Numbered from the stretch's first letter, positions 1-10,925 are shown. The stretch: DNA of 64,000 nt from Panulirus ornatus (GCF_036320965.1 NC_092228.1:20788503-20852502); one strand, 5' to 3'. Numbers and translations: made by a program. The notes: generated from the sequence alone by a model not told the origin.

Positions 1-430
1 CTATATGATCACATTAATGGAAGTTTGCTTTAAAATTTTTATAAACCTAAGCATTATGTTTCACCTCAGTGATAGCTATGTATGTTGTCCTAGTTGTAAA
101 TGATAGTGTTTAGAGTTTATGGACTGTGTATGTCAACAGACATGAGTGTTACAGTTACAGGGTTGATGAGCATTACTAATGCGTTTCTGATAAAAAGAAG
201 AATATTATAAACGATATGCATGATTTGTGGTTTTGGTTTGGGAAAAATTATTAGGTTTCAGTACCTCAAGGTGATACTCTAGTTTTACTTAAGTATCCAA
301 GCCTCACCCTGCCTTCTTGTGGTGACCTTGTTATTACACCCCTTGGGGGTGGGACTAAAGGGGAAGGCATTGCCCAACTACATCAGGGCAATACTTTTAA
401 ATTTAGACAAACATCTGAGGTGTGCTTTTT
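1..430. other. AT-rich sequence upstream of old RTE; no gene seen
   Basis: I see no convincing coding sequence here. The stretch at about 60-250 resembles 17930-18060 (shared word order around 'TGATAAAAAGA' and 'ATATGCATGA'), so part of it is repetitive and may be the 5' untranslated end of the old RTE family that follows. This is inference from a by-eye match. Confidence 0.35.
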
Positions 431-2210
431 TTTTTTAACAATTGTGTAGCCTTGCTGCCTCTGGAAACACTGTGCTGGAGTTGCCCTCTGCCAGTGGACC
501 TGTCAAAGGTGAGGCACAAAAGGCTAAGAAGCAGCACTGGAGTATACCAGTTATGCCAAGAACTAAAAGAGATGAGCAATTGAGGGTGATGGTGCTGAAT
601 GTGAGAGTAAAAGGAGGGAGCTTGTGAAAGGTTTAAATGTTTTAGCATGGATGTGCTAGGTATTGGGAAAACCCATATCCTTGGGCAGGATGTGTGGAAC
701 AAAAATGGAAATTTGAATGCAAGGTATGGGAAGGCATGGAAGGAGGTGTGGTATGGGCAGGAATGAATGAAATATTTGGATTAAAGGAAAAGAAGGATGT
801 GCTATTCTGCTATCACCAAGAGTGTAGAAGGGTGTTACAGAGCATGAATGGAATGGATCAAGAATAGTGTGGTTGAAAGGAAAGCTTGGGATTGTGAAGT
901 ATTATGCATGGGTATGTGTGTATGTGCCTGTAAATATAAAGACTGTACAAGGTAAGGATGAAATGGAGCTTTTCTGGAGAAATTTGAATTACTGTATACA
1001 TGAATGTGAATGAGAGGAATGTGTTCGTATTGTGTGATATGAATGCGAAAGTGAGATTTGATGAATTGGGTGATATCGTTGGTAAATGGGAGTGCCTGGA
1101 GTAAACGAGATGATCCACATATATCATGGATGAGAAATGATGAAAGAGAAGAGCAAAAGGCTGTGATTGACTATGTGGGAGTGGATGAAAGATCGAGAAA
1201 GGCCGTGCTAGAAGCTAGAGTCATTACAGGATTCTTTGGAGACTCTGACCATTTTGCTGTTCTTTTGGGGATAAGGATCAGGGAGAAGTGTAGGTATGGT
1301 GTAAGGAAGAACGGAGAGGTAAAAGTGTAGGCAAATAAAAAGATGATTCGGAAAAAATGCAAGCAGTATGAAAGGAAGGTAACTGAAAGCAATGGAAGTG
1401 AAGTGAATGTAGGGATGCAGTCATGTGTGAATGAAGTGTTTAAAATGTTTAGAGAAATACTATTAAAGGTTGATGTTTAGAGAAATACTATTAAAGGTTG
1501 ATGAAATAGTAGTTGGGTACAAGGTAGTGAGATATAGGAATAAAAAGGGCAATGCATGGTGGACAGATGAGATCAGAAATGCTGTGGAAGAGAAGAAAAG
1601 GCATATGGTAGATTGCTCTAAAGGAGGAGGGAAGAATGCAAAATATGGAAGTGGAATGTTAAAAAGCAGATAGAGGAAAGCAAAGAAAGAATAGGTGAAG
1701 AATTTGGAAGTCAAGTGAAAAGATTTGGGATGATAAGAAACTATACTGGAAGGAGGTGGATGTAAGAGTGGAAATGTTAATGTGAGAAGTAAGGAAGAGG
1801 AGTTGTTGAATCAAAAGGAGGAAGTGAAAGGAAGAGGGAAAGTGTATTTTTAACTGATGAATGTAGGACAAGGGGAAGCAGCAGTTGTTATGTGCTTGGG
1901 TATGGAGGATGGAAGGAAGAGGATACAAGTGCAAGGGCCTATAGCAAAAAGGGAGGTAAGAAGGGCAATAATGAGGCTGAAGGTAGGAAAGGCACCTTGA
2001 GTGGATGGGATTATGGCCAAAATGGAGGAGACAGTGTGATAGAGTGGATGCATCTTATATGTAATTTATCATGGAAACAGAAGGTTGTGCCTGAGGATTG
2101 GGTGAAAGCTATTATCGTTCCTTTGTTCAAAGGAGAAGGTCCCAAGGATATTTGTAGCAATTATAGGGGAATAAGTATTAAAGCATCCAGGAAGAGTGTA
2201 TGCAAGAATA
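430..2210 (+). mobile_element. Old RTE-type LINE (family B), segment I: endonuclease to RT fingers
   Basis: This is a degenerate non-LTR retrotransposon read on the plus strand with many stops and frameshifts. An exonuclease-endonuclease-phosphatase (EEP) type endonuclease is recognisable by a CDMNAKV segment near 1035-1055 (equivalent to GDLNAKV in related elements) and a DSDHFAVL segment near 1243-1266. A linker with NAWWTDEIRNAVEEKKR follows at about 1550-1600. The RT fingers (VVPEDWVKAIIVPLFKGEG, then CSNYRGIS) occupy 2080-2175. The segment stops abruptly at 2210, where a DNA transposon begins, and the protein resumes in frame at 4492. A 28-bp tandem duplication sits at 1445-1500. The element is dead; it is an outgroup to the far more numerous family A copies. 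Confidence 0.75.
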
Positions 2211-2236
2211 CACTGGTCAACAAAGATTTTGTCCCA
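2211..2236 (+). repeat. 5' terminal inverted repeat of DNA transposon
   Basis: Starts CACTGGTCAAC and runs to the TTTTGTCCCA block. Pairs with 4455-4488 apart from an internal indel of about 8 bp. Confidence 0.85.
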
Positions 2237-2659
2237 TGGAAAAAAAATATCTGTTTCTTATGTATTTTTGCACGTTGAATCCAAAGATGTTTTTAGAATT
2301 TCTCTATCACCCATGTTTTTTTGTTTTTGTTTTAGCATACTTGTATATCATTACATACCATAAATATGTACCCGTGCTCTACAGAGCATTTGAAACAAAA
2401 TGTTTAATAGCTATTTTCATTGTTTGTTAAGTGCAGTAGCTTCTTTTTGAAAGCCCAAGTCTTGATAAAGGAGTCACCAGGGGCCTGCAGAAACATGACT
2501 GGAAATGCTGGGACATTCAGACAGTTCCTACACCTGAGTAGCAGTTCTCTGTCAGTTGTTGTCTAGGACTCAATGTGTAAACAGTGTCTTCACTCTGTTG
2601 ACAGATTGTGCTTTTGTGTACTCAAGTGTTGTGCTGATACCTCATCCACCATTATGATG

Positions 2660-4285
2660 CTTAAAAACTGTGTAAATAATCCAAATTCTTTCTGCTACAT
2701 CTGTGGTGAATTGACATTCAAATTGCAAAAATGTTCTTTCACACCCCTCATTAAAAAATGCTATGAACATTACTTTGGTTGTAAAGTGGGCAACCTGGAT
2801 AAAAGTTGGGCCCACCATATTTGTTGTCACATGTGTTATGTTCTCACAGCATGGACAAAAGTGTCATGCTGTATGCCTTTTGCCATTCCTATAGTTTGGA
2901 GGGAACCCAAAGATCACTTCGGATAGCTATTTCTGCCTTACAGATATAAATAGTATAACATCAGAATCCAAGCATGTTGTTAAATGTCCTAATTTACCAT
3001 CTGGTATGAGGCTAGTACTTCAAAGTCAGGAATTATGTGCCAGAGCCTCCAAGAAACACGACACTGAGTGAAAATGAGTCTGGGGATGAGAAAGTAGACC
3101 TAATAGAGGACAATATGGATCCAACATTTGAAGCAAGCTGTTCTTCAAGTGAACCACATATGCTGAATCAAGGAGATCTTAATGATCTTTTCCACGATTT
3201 AAATTTGTCTAAGAAGCAAACCGAATTTTTGAGTTCCAGATTAAAGGGCTGGAATCTTCTCCAGAATGAAACTAAAGTTTGTTTTTATTGTGATTGCCAT
3301 GTTGTTTTCAAATAATTTTTCTCCCATGGTATTTTGCAGTGATATTTGTTTTGTTATGGAGGCACTTGGCCATGAATATAACACAGGTGAGCGGTGCTTG
3401 TGTATTGACTCGTCATAAGTAAGCTTGAAAGGAATTCTGCTTCACAATGGAAATAAGTTCCCCTCTGTTCTTCTGGCTCATGCAGCTGACATAAGGGAAT
3501 TGTATGGTGACACGAAGCTTCTTGTGGGAAAAATTAAGTATGGGGACTTTTAGTGGAATGTATGTTGTGACCTTAACATTGTGACACTTTTACTCGGAAT
3601 GCAAGTCGATGACACAAAGTTCTGTTGTCTCCTCTGTGAGTGGGACAGCCGGGACAAGAAAACTCATTATGTAAAGTGTGGCCAAAATGAATATCAGTGT
3701 CTCCATTGAAGGAGAATGTCATCAATCCTCCTCTTGTTGATCCTGAGAAAATTTATCTGCCTCCTTTGCACATGAAGCTTGGGTTGGTGAAGAACTTCGT
3801 CAAATGTATGGATAAAACTAGCCATGGATTCACATCTTTAAGGAATAAATTCTCCAAAATTAGTGATGCAAAAATCAAGGAGGGTATTTTGTAGGACCAC
3901 AGATCAGAGAACTGCTTTGAGATGAAAAGTTCTATGAAGAGCTAAATGAAGTTGAAAAAGCTGCATGGCTGTCATTTAAGAGAGGTTGCAAAGATTTTTA
4001 GGGGAATCACAGATCAGAGAACTACTGTGATGTTGCAAAGGCTCTGTTAACTTTATATAAAACTCAGGGGTGCAGTATGTGTCTAAAAATTCACTTTTTG
4101 GAGTTGCACTTAAGACTTTTTCCTGGAAAATTGTGGGGCAGTCATTTCACCAGGACATTTTGGATGTGGAAAGGCAATACCATGGAAAGTGGAGCCCCTT
4201 TATGTTGGCAGATTATTGCTGGACACGAAAGAGGGATGTTCTTGAGGCCAAGTATAGCAGAAAATTGTACACTTCTACATTTTAG
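2660..4285 (+). pseudogene. Broken transposase-like gene of an arthropod multicopy family
   Basis: Pieces in at least three frames read as one protein of about 530 residues. It opens with a cysteine/histidine-rich N terminus (CYICGEL near 2692, HICCHMC near 2816, then IVWREPKDH). Next comes an acidic stretch and a DLNDLFHDLNLSKKQ block (3037-3270). The centre has CCLLCEWDSRDKKTHY near 3622-3675. The C-terminal half has PPLHMKLGLVKNFVK (3757-3801), SDAKIKEG, and FHQDILD...MLADYCW (4145-4230). I recognise this as a family seen as uncharacterised proteins in many arthropod genomes. Its position between matched inverted repeats argues that it is the transposase of this element. No catalytic acidic triad can be assigned by eye. 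Frameshifts occur near 2930, 3320 and 3900. Confidence 0.65.
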
Positions 4286-4454
4286 AGGTTAGTTTTTTAA
4301 ATGTAGTACCAGCCTTATTTATGAATGAGTAATATGCACTTCTTGTAAAATTTAGTTGCTCTGTCAATTTAAAAACCATGCCTGATAAGGAAAATTTGAA
4401 AAAAGTTTCAAATTCTGTGTAAAAAGTACTATAAGGTCCACCAATTTTACTTTG

Positions 4455-4488
4455 TGGGACAAAAAAGTTAAAATTTTGTTGACCAGTG
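4455..4488 (-). repeat. 3' terminal inverted repeat of DNA transposon
   Basis: Read on the minus strand it begins CACTGGTCAACAAAATTTT and reaches TTTTGTCCCA, matching 2211-2236. Confidence 0.85.
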
Positions 4489-4491
4489 ATA

Positions 4492-4817
4492 TTAACTGAT
4501 AGAATGATGGAAGTGACTGAGTGCAGAATAAGTGAAGAGCAAGGGGTTTTAGGAAAGTTAGGGAATATGTAGATCAGATTTTTGCTGGAATGATGACCAT
4601 AGAAAAGTATTTAGTGTAAGATAAGAAGTTGTATGCAGCTTTTATAGATCTGCAGAAAGTGTATGACAGTCTAGTGGAATGCTTTATGGGATGCATTAAG
4701 GATATATATGTATAGGGGGACAACTGTTGGAGGTGTGAAAGCCTTCTACAAAGGAGCAAATGCATGTTTAAGAGTGGATGGAGGGTCTAGTTAAAGTTTT
4801 GGGATATACATATATGT
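4492..4817 (+). mobile_element. Family B RTE, segment II: RT motif A region
   Basis: Continues segment I directly: residues ILTDRMMEVTECRISEEQ follow VYAR of the first segment in the same frame once the DNA transposon is removed. The RT motif A region is visible although frameshifted (KKLYAAFIDLQKVYDS, about 4624-4670), followed by VKAFYKGANACLRV at 4738-4779. The segment ends near 4817, where family A C-terminal sequence starts. The next part of the protein resumes near 15401, with roughly 15-20 residues (RT motif B) missing. Confidence 0.7.
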
Positions 4818-5260
4818 GATAGTAATAAAAAGAGTGTGGTTTGAGAGAGCAGAAGAGGGTGTATTGAAATGGTTTGGACACATGGAGAGAATGAGTGAGG
4901 AAAGACTGACAAAGAGGATATATGTGTCAGATGTTGAGGGAACAAGGAGAAGCGGGAGAAGTGTATGACAGTCTAGTGGAATGCTTTATGGGATGCATTA
5001 AGGATATATATGTATAGGGGGACAACTGTTGGAGGTGTGAAAGCCTTCTACAAAGGAGCAAGTGCATGTTTAAGAGTGGATGGAGGGTCTAGTTAAAGTT
5101 TTGGGATATACATATATGTGATAGTAATAAAAAGAGTGTGGTTTGAGAGAGCAGAAGAGGGTGTATTGAAATGGTTTGGACACATGGAGAGAATGAGTGA
5201 GGAAAGACTGACAAAGAGGATATATGTGTCAGATGTTGAGGGAACAAGGAGAAGCGGGAG
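4657..5260 (+). repeat. 302-bp tandem duplication, two units
   Basis: Units 4657-4958 and 4959-5260 are almost identical (I noticed one difference, AAATGC versus AAGTGC). Each contains the end of family B segment II fused to family A C-terminal sequence, so the duplication happened after family A had landed here. Confidence 0.95.
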
Positions 5261-5985
5261 ACCAAATTAGAGGTGGAAGGACGGGATGAAAAAGATTTTG
5301 AGCGATCGGGGCCTGAACATACAGGAGGGTGAAAGCTGTGCAAGGAATAGAGTAAATTGAAACAATATACTTGGGTTAATGTGCTGTCAATGGATTGAAC
5401 CAGGGCATGTGAAGCGTCTGGGGTAAACCATGGAAAGGTCTGTGGGGCCTGGATGTGGGAAGGGAGCTGTGGTTTCGGTGCATTATACATGACAGCTAGA
5501 GACTGAGTGTGAACGAAAATGGCCTTTTTATCTTTTCCTGGCACTACCTCATTGGAGTGGGGAGGGGGTATGCTGTTTCCTGTGTGGCAGGGTGGCGACG
5601 GGGATAGATGAAGGCAGCAAGTACAAATATTTACATTTTATACATGTATATGTCTTCAGTTACATCCCTAGGGATAGGGGAGAAAGAATACTTCCCACGT
5701 ATCCCCTGCATGTCGTAGAAGGCGACTAAAAGGGGAGGGAGCAGGTGGCTGGAAATCCTCCCCACTCTTTTTTTTTTTTAAGCTTTCCAAAAGAAGGAAC
5801 AGAGAAGTGGGCCAGGTGAAGATATTCCTTCAAAACCCAGTCCTCTGTTCTTAACGCTACCTCGCTAACGCAGGAAATGGCGAATAGTAAAAAAAAAAAA
5901 AAAAAAAAGTTTATGTATGTGTATGTATACATTGAAATGCATATGTATGTATATGTTCGTGTATGGCTGTTTACGTGTGTGTGGA
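4818..5985 (+). mobile_element. Family A RTE, 5'-truncated copy (A0): C-terminus and 3' UTR
   Basis: Begins inside the C-terminal domain ([23 protein letters not shown]) and proceeds through the stop and the characteristic 3' UTR (GACAGCTAGAGACTGAGTG near 5490; TGGCGACGGGGATAGATGAAGGCA near 5590). The 3' UTR is interrupted by a SINE (5664-5908) and then continues to about 5985, where it is fused to the endonuclease start of the next copy through the shared word GTGTGTGGAT. It carries the 302-bp duplication. Confidence 0.75.
5664..5908 (+). mobile_element. RTE-tailed SINE, full length, plus strand
   Basis: Starts near ATCCCTAGGGATAGGGG, has the GAAGGCGACTAAAAGGGGAGG head, a T run near 5768, the AAGAAGGAACAGAGAAG body and the ACGCTACCTCGCTAACGC tail, ending in an A run. 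ATGTCTT before it (5650-5656) recurs after its duplicated copy at 6426-6432, a possible target duplication. It lies in the 3' UTR of copy A0. Confidence 0.8.
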
Positions 5986-6718
5986 TATAACCAACATGAG
6001 AAAAAAGGAGAGATAGGTAGTATGTTTGAGGAAAGGAACCTGGATGTTTTGGCTCTGAGTGAAACGAAGCTCAAGGGTAAAGGGGAAAAGTGGTTTGGGA
6101 ATGTCTTGGGAGTAAAGTCAGGGGTTAGTGAGAGGACAGGAGCAAGGGAAGGAGAAGCACTACTGAAACAGGAGTGGTGGGAGTATGTCAGGGGTTAGTG
6201 AGAGGACAGGAGCAAGGGAAGGAGAAGCACTACTGAAACAGGAGTGGTGGGAGTATGTGGAAATCCTCCCCTCTTTTTTTTTTTTTTAAGCTTTCCAAAA
6301 GAAGGAACAGAGAAGTGGGCGAGGTGAAGATATTCCCTCAAAACCCAGTCCTCTGTTCTTAACGCTACCTCGCTAACGCAGGAAATGGCGAATAGTAATA
6401 AAAAAAAAAAAAAAAAAAAAAAAAAATGTCTTTATGTATGTGTATGTATACATTGAAATGCATATGTATGTATATGTTCGTGTATGGCTGTTTACGTGTG
6501 TGTGGATGTAACCAACATGAGAAAAAAGGAGAGATAGGTAGTATGTTTGAGGAAAGGAACCTGGATGTTTTGGCTCTGAGTGAAACGAAGCTCAAGGGTA
6601 AAGGGGAAAAGTGGTTTGGGAAAGTCTTGGGAGTAAAGTCAGGGGTTAGTGAGAGGACAGGAGCAAGGGAAGGAGAAGCACTACTGAAACAGGAGTGGTG
6701 GGAGTATGTGGTAGAGTG
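5751..6718 (+). repeat. About 508-bp tandem duplication of SINE, 3' UTR and endonuclease start
   Basis: The stretch from GGAAATCCTCCCC at 5751 to GGGAGTATGTGG at 6258 is repeated from 6259 to about 6718. The first unit also contains the inner 70-bp duplication, and the A run is longer in the second unit. Only the second unit continues into the rest of a family A element. Confidence 0.9.
6117..6256 (+). repeat. 70-bp tandem duplication inside endonuclease fragment
   Basis: GTCAGGGGTTAGTGAG starts at 6117 and again at 6187, and the 70-bp unit is repeated without visible change. Confidence 0.9.
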
Positions 6719-9463
6719 TAAGAAAGTAAATTCTAGATTGATATGGGTTAAACTGAAAGTGGATGGAGAGAGATGGGTGATTATTGATGCATATGCATCT
6801 GGGCATGAGAAGAAAGATCGTGAGAGGCAAGTGTTTTGGGAGCAGCTGAGTGAGTGTGTTAGTAGTTTTGATGCACGAGACTAGGTTATAGTGATGGGTG
6901 ATTTGAATGCAAAGGTGAGTAATGTGGCAGTTGAGGGAATAATTGGTGTACATGGGGTGTTCAGTGTTGTAAATGGAAATGGTGAAGAGCTTGTAGATTT
7001 ATGTGCTGAAAAAGGACTGGTGATTGGAAATACCTGGTTTAAAAAGAGAGATATACATAAGTATACGTATGTAAGTAGGAGAGATGGCCAGAGAGCGTTA
7101 TTGGATTACGTGTTAATTGATAGGTGTGCGAAAGAGAGACTTTTAGGTGTTAATGTGCTGAGAGGTGCAACTGGAGGGATATCTCATCATTATCTTGTGG
7201 AGGCAAAGGTGAAGATTTGTAGAGGTTTTCAGAAAAGAAGAGAGAATGTTGGGGTGAAGAGAGTGGTGAGAGTAAGTGAGCTTGGGAAGGAGACTTGTGT
7301 GAGGAAGTACCAGGAGAGACTGAGTACAGAATGGAAAAAGGTTGAGAACAAAGGACGTAAGGGGAGTGGGGGAGGAATGGGATGTATTTAGGGAAGCAGT
7401 GATGGCTTGCGCAAACGATGCTTGTGGCATGAGAAGTGTGGGAGGAGGGCAGATTAGAAAGGGCAGTGAGTGGTGGGATGAAGAAGTAAGATTATTAGTG
7501 AAAGAGAAGAGAGAGGCATTTGGACGATTTTTGCAGGGAAATAATGCAAATGAGTGGGAGATGTATAAAAGAAAGATGCAGGAGGTCAAGAGAAAGGTGC
7601 AAGAGGTGAAAAAGAGGGCAAATGAGAGTTGGGGTGAGAGAGTATCATTAAATTTTAGGGAGAATAAAAAGATGTTTTGGAAGGAGGTAAATAAAGTGCG
7701 TAAGACAAGGGAAGAAATGGGAACTTCAGTGAAGGGGGCAAATGGGGAGGTGATAACAAGTAGTGGTGATGTGAGAAGGAGATGGAGTGAGTATTTTGAA
7801 GGTTTGTTGAATGTGTTTGATGATAGAGTGGCAGATATAGGGTGTTTTGGTCAAGGTGGTGTGCAAAGTGAGAGGGTTAGGGAGAATGATTTGGTAAACA
7901 GAGTAAAGGTAGTAAATGCTTTGCAGAAGACGAAAGCCGCCAAGGCAGCGGGTTTGGATGGTATTTTAGTGGAATTTATTAAAAAAGGGGGGTAACTGTA
8001 TTGTTGACTGGTTGGTAAGGTTCTTTAATGTGTGTATGACTCATGGTGAGGTGCCTGAGGATTGGCAAAATACTTGCATAGTGCCATTGTACAAAGGCAA
8101 AGGGATAAAAGTGAGTGCTCAAATTACAGAGGTATAAGTTTGTTGAGTATTCCTGGGAAATATATGGGGGGGTATTGATTGAGAGGGTGAAGGCATGTAC
8201 AGAGCATCAGATTGGGGAAGAGCAGTGTGGTTTCAGAAGTGGTAGAGGATGTGTGGATTAGGTGTTTGCTTTTGAAGAATGCATGTGAGAAATACTTAGA
8301 AAAGCAAATGGATTTGTATGTAGCATTTATGGATCTGGAGAAGGCATATGATAGAGTTGATAGAGATGCTCTGTGGAAGGTATTAAGAATATATGGTGTG
8401 GGAGGCAAGTTGTTAGAAGCTGTGAAAAGTTTTTATCGAGGATGTAAGGCATGTGTACACGTAGGAAGAGAGGAAAGTGAATGGTTCTCAGTTAATGTTG
8501 GTTTACGGCAGGGGAGTGTGATGTCTCCATGGTTGTTTAATTTGTTTATGGATGGCGTTGTTAGGGAGGTGAATGCAAGAATTTTGGAAAGAGGGGCAAG
8601 TATGCAGTCTGTTGTGGATGAGAGAGCTTGGGAAGTGAGTCAGTTGTTTTTCGCTGATGATACAGTACTGGTGGCTGATTCGAGTGAGAAACTGCAGAAG
8701 CTGGTGACTGAGTTTGGTAAAGTGTGTGAAAGAAGAAAGCTGAGAGTAAATGTGAATAAGAGTAAGGTTATTAGGTACAGTAGGTTTGAGGGACAAGTCA
8801 GTAGGGAGGTAAGTTTGAATGGAGAAAAACTGGAGAAAGTGAAGGGTTTTAGATATCTGGGTGTGGATTTGGCAGCGGATGGAACCATGGAAGCGGAAGT
8901 GAATCATATTGTGGGGGAGGGGGCGAAACTTCTAGGAGCGTTGAAGTATCTGTGGAAGTCGAGAACATTATCTTGGAAAGCAAAAATGGGTATGTTTGCA
9001 TGAATAGTGGTTCCAGCAATGTTATATGGTTGCGAGGCGTGGGCTATAGATAGAGGTGTGCGGAGGAGGGTGGTTGTGCTGGAAATGAGATGTTTGAGGA
9101 CAATATGTGGTGTGAGGTGGTTTGATCGAGTAAGTAATAATAGGGTTAGAGAGATGTGTGGAAATAAAAAGAGTGTGGTTGAGAGAGCAGAAGAGGGTGT
9201 TTTGAAATGGTTTGGGCACATGGAGAGAATGAGTGAGGAAAGATAGACCAAGAGGATATATGTGTCAGAGGTGGAGGGAACGAGAAGTGGGACACCAAAT
9301 TGGAAGTGGAAAGATGGAGTGAAAAAGATTTTGAGTGATCGGGGCCTGAACATGCAGGAGGGTGAAAGGTGTGCAAGGAAAAGAGTGAATTGGAACGATG
9401 TGGTATACCGGGGTCGATATGCTGTCAGTGAATTGAACCAGGGCATGTGAAGCGTCTGGGGTA
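6490..9463 (+). mobile_element. Family A RTE copy A1, nearly complete coding part
   Basis: Covers the whole protein from CNQHEKKGEIGSMFEERN to the C-terminal [15 protein letters not shown] and on to the stop near 9450. Endonuclease: LALSETKLKGKG (catalytic Glu region, about 6567), GDLNAKV at 6897-6917, and an SDH motif changed to SHH near 7180. RT: KAAGLDGI, then YDRVDRDALW (motif A), GLRQGSVMSPWLFN (motif B), FFADDTVLVADS (motif C). It is broken by a stop at 6882 (TAG in place of an Arg codon), frameshifts near 7340, 7995 and 8100, and stops near 9001 and 9246. The 3' UTR is missing: at 9464 the sequence switches to an antisense scrap. Confidence 0.85.
8212..9003 (+). pseudogene. RT core of copy A1
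   Basis: A 263-codon open stretch spans the RT palm and thumb. Motif A (AFMDLEKAYDRVDRDALW) is near residue 40, motif B (GLRQGSVMSPWLFNLFMDG) near residue 97, and the catalytic FADD of motif C near residue 147. NVNKSKVI and FRYLGVDLAADG follow. It is one exon-like fragment of a dead retrotransposon, ending at a TGA where sister copies read on into [13 protein letters not shown]. Confidence 0.85.
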
Positions 9464-9512
9464 ACGTTCTCACCTTCCACACATTCTTCAATATATATGT
9501 ATATATATATTT
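9464..9512 (-). other. Antisense scrap of family A plus AT-rich linker
   Basis: 9464-9491 matches the minus strand of the family A C-terminal coding region (CACCTTCCACACATTCTTC). It directly follows plus-strand 3' sequence, so it is an inversion or template-switch junction. The rest is TA-rich. Confidence 0.6.
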
Positions 9513-9659
9513 TTATTTATGTATTATACCTTGTCGGTGTCCCCCGCATTAGCGAGGTAACACAAGGAAACAGACGAAAGAATGGCGCAACCCACCTACA
9601 TACACATGTATATTTATACACGTCCACACACACACATATACATACCTATACATCTCAAA

Positions 9660-9733
<74 letters not shown>

Positions 9734-10925
9734 TTTTTCATACTATTCGCCATTTCCCGCGATAGCGAGGTAGCGTTAAGAACACACAGACATATACATA
9801 TATACACATGTACATAATTCATACTGTCTGTCCTTATTCATTCCTGTCACCACCCCGCCACACATGAAATGACAACACCCTCCCCCTGCATGTGCGCGAG
9901 GTAGTGCTAGGAAAAGACAACAAAGGCCATATTCGTTCACACTCAGTCTCTAGCTGTCATGTATAATGCACCAAAACCACAGCTCCCTTTCCACATCCAG
10001 GCCTCACAAAACTTTCCATGGTTTACCCCAGATGTTTCATATGCCCTGGTTCAATCCATTGACAGCACGTCGACCCCGGTATGCTACATCGTTCCAATTC
10101 ACTCTATTTCTTGCACCCTCCTGGATGTTCAGGCTCCAATCACTCAGAATCTTTTTCACTCCATCTTTCCACCTCCAATTCGGTCTCCCATTTCTCCTCA
10201 TTCACTCCACCTCTGACACATATATCCTCTTTGTCAATCTTTCCTCACTCATTCTCTCCATGTGACCAAACCATTTCAAAACACCCTCTTCTGCTCTCTC
10301 AACCACACTCTTTTTATTTCCACACATCTCTCTTACCCTATTATTACTTACACAATCAAACCACCTCACACCACATTGTCCTCAAACATCTCATTTCCAG
10401 CACATCCGCACTTCTGCTTCCATGGTTTCATACGCTGCCAAGTCCACTCCCAGATATCTAAAATACCTTACTTCCTCCAGTTTTTCTCCATTCAAACTTA
10501 CCTCCCAACTGACTTGTCCCTCATCCCTACTGTACCTAATAACCTTGCTCTTATTCACATTTACTCTTAGGTTTCTTCTTTCACACTTTACCAAACTCAG
10601 TCACCAGCTTCTGCAGTTTCTCACCCTGAATCAGCCATCAGCGAACAACAACTGACTCACTTCCCAAACTCTCTCATCCACAACAGACTGCATACTTGCC
10701 CCTCTTTCCAAAACTTGCATTCACCTCCCTAACAACCCCATCCATAAACAAATTAAACAACCATGGAGACATCATGCACCCCTTCCTCAAACCAACATTC
10801 ATTGAGAACCAATCACTTTCCTCTCTTCCTACTCGTACACATGCCTTACATCCTCGATAAAAACTTTCCACTGCTCCTAACAACTTGCCTCCCGTGCCAT
10901 ATATTCTTAATACCTTCCACAGAGC
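9513..10925 (-). mobile_element. Family A RTE copy A2: long 3' UTR to RT
   Basis: Minus-strand copy. The 3' tail (9513-9660; GTCTCCCGCATTAGCGAGG-like) and 3' UTR continue at 9790-9960 after a (TA)n plus SINE-tail interruption. C-terminal and RT coding follow to 10925 in short open pieces (10391-10594 with FRYLGVDLAA; 10674-10883 with LFNLFMDGVVREVNA). A deletion near 10400 removes the YGCEAW region. The 5' end is truncated within RT at the motif A region and abuts a TA repeat. Confidence 0.8.
9661..9785 (-). repeat. (TA)n, T run and SINE tail inside A2 3' UTR
   Basis: A TA tract (9661-9725) and T run (to 9738) are followed by the last 45 bp or so of the SINE in reverse (ATTCGCCATTTCCCGCGATAG). 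This is a heavily 5'-truncated SINE insertion with its tail expanded into a microsatellite. Confidence 0.8.

Larger units (their letters stand above)
2211..4488 (+). mobile_element. DNA transposon with CACTG inverted termini, nested in family B
   Basis: The element is 2278 bp. Its ends are inverted repeats: CACTGGTCAACAAA at 2211-2224 and the reverse complement of the same word ending at 4488, with similarity continuing through a TTTTGTCCCA block on both sides. The trinucleotide ATA flanks it at 2208-2210 and 4489-4491. Excising the element plus one ATA rejoins family B RT in frame across the gap. CACT-type ends with a 3-bp duplication are known from the CACTA-Mirage-Chapaev superfamily, so that class (perhaps Chapaev3-like) is my inference. 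Inside is one broken transposase-like gene. The element is older than some of the surrounding LINE copies and is not intact. Confidence 0.8.

Noticed and set aside
2573..2926. Cysteine-rich host zinc-finger gene
   Set aside because: It continues as a broken gene inside a transposon with defined inverted ends, so it is treated as the transposase remnant.
9661..9725. Possible CRISPR-like or satellite array from regularly repeated elements
   Set aside because: The repeats are simple TA dinucleotides and dispersed LINE/SINE copies; there are no short repeats with unique spacers.
9491..9904. Long open frames opposite the RT and C-terminal domains (for example 26086-26613, 39482-40216, 43242-43976)
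   Set aside because: They are antisense shadows: S/T/P/H-rich translations that recur wherever family A is present, with no domain features.
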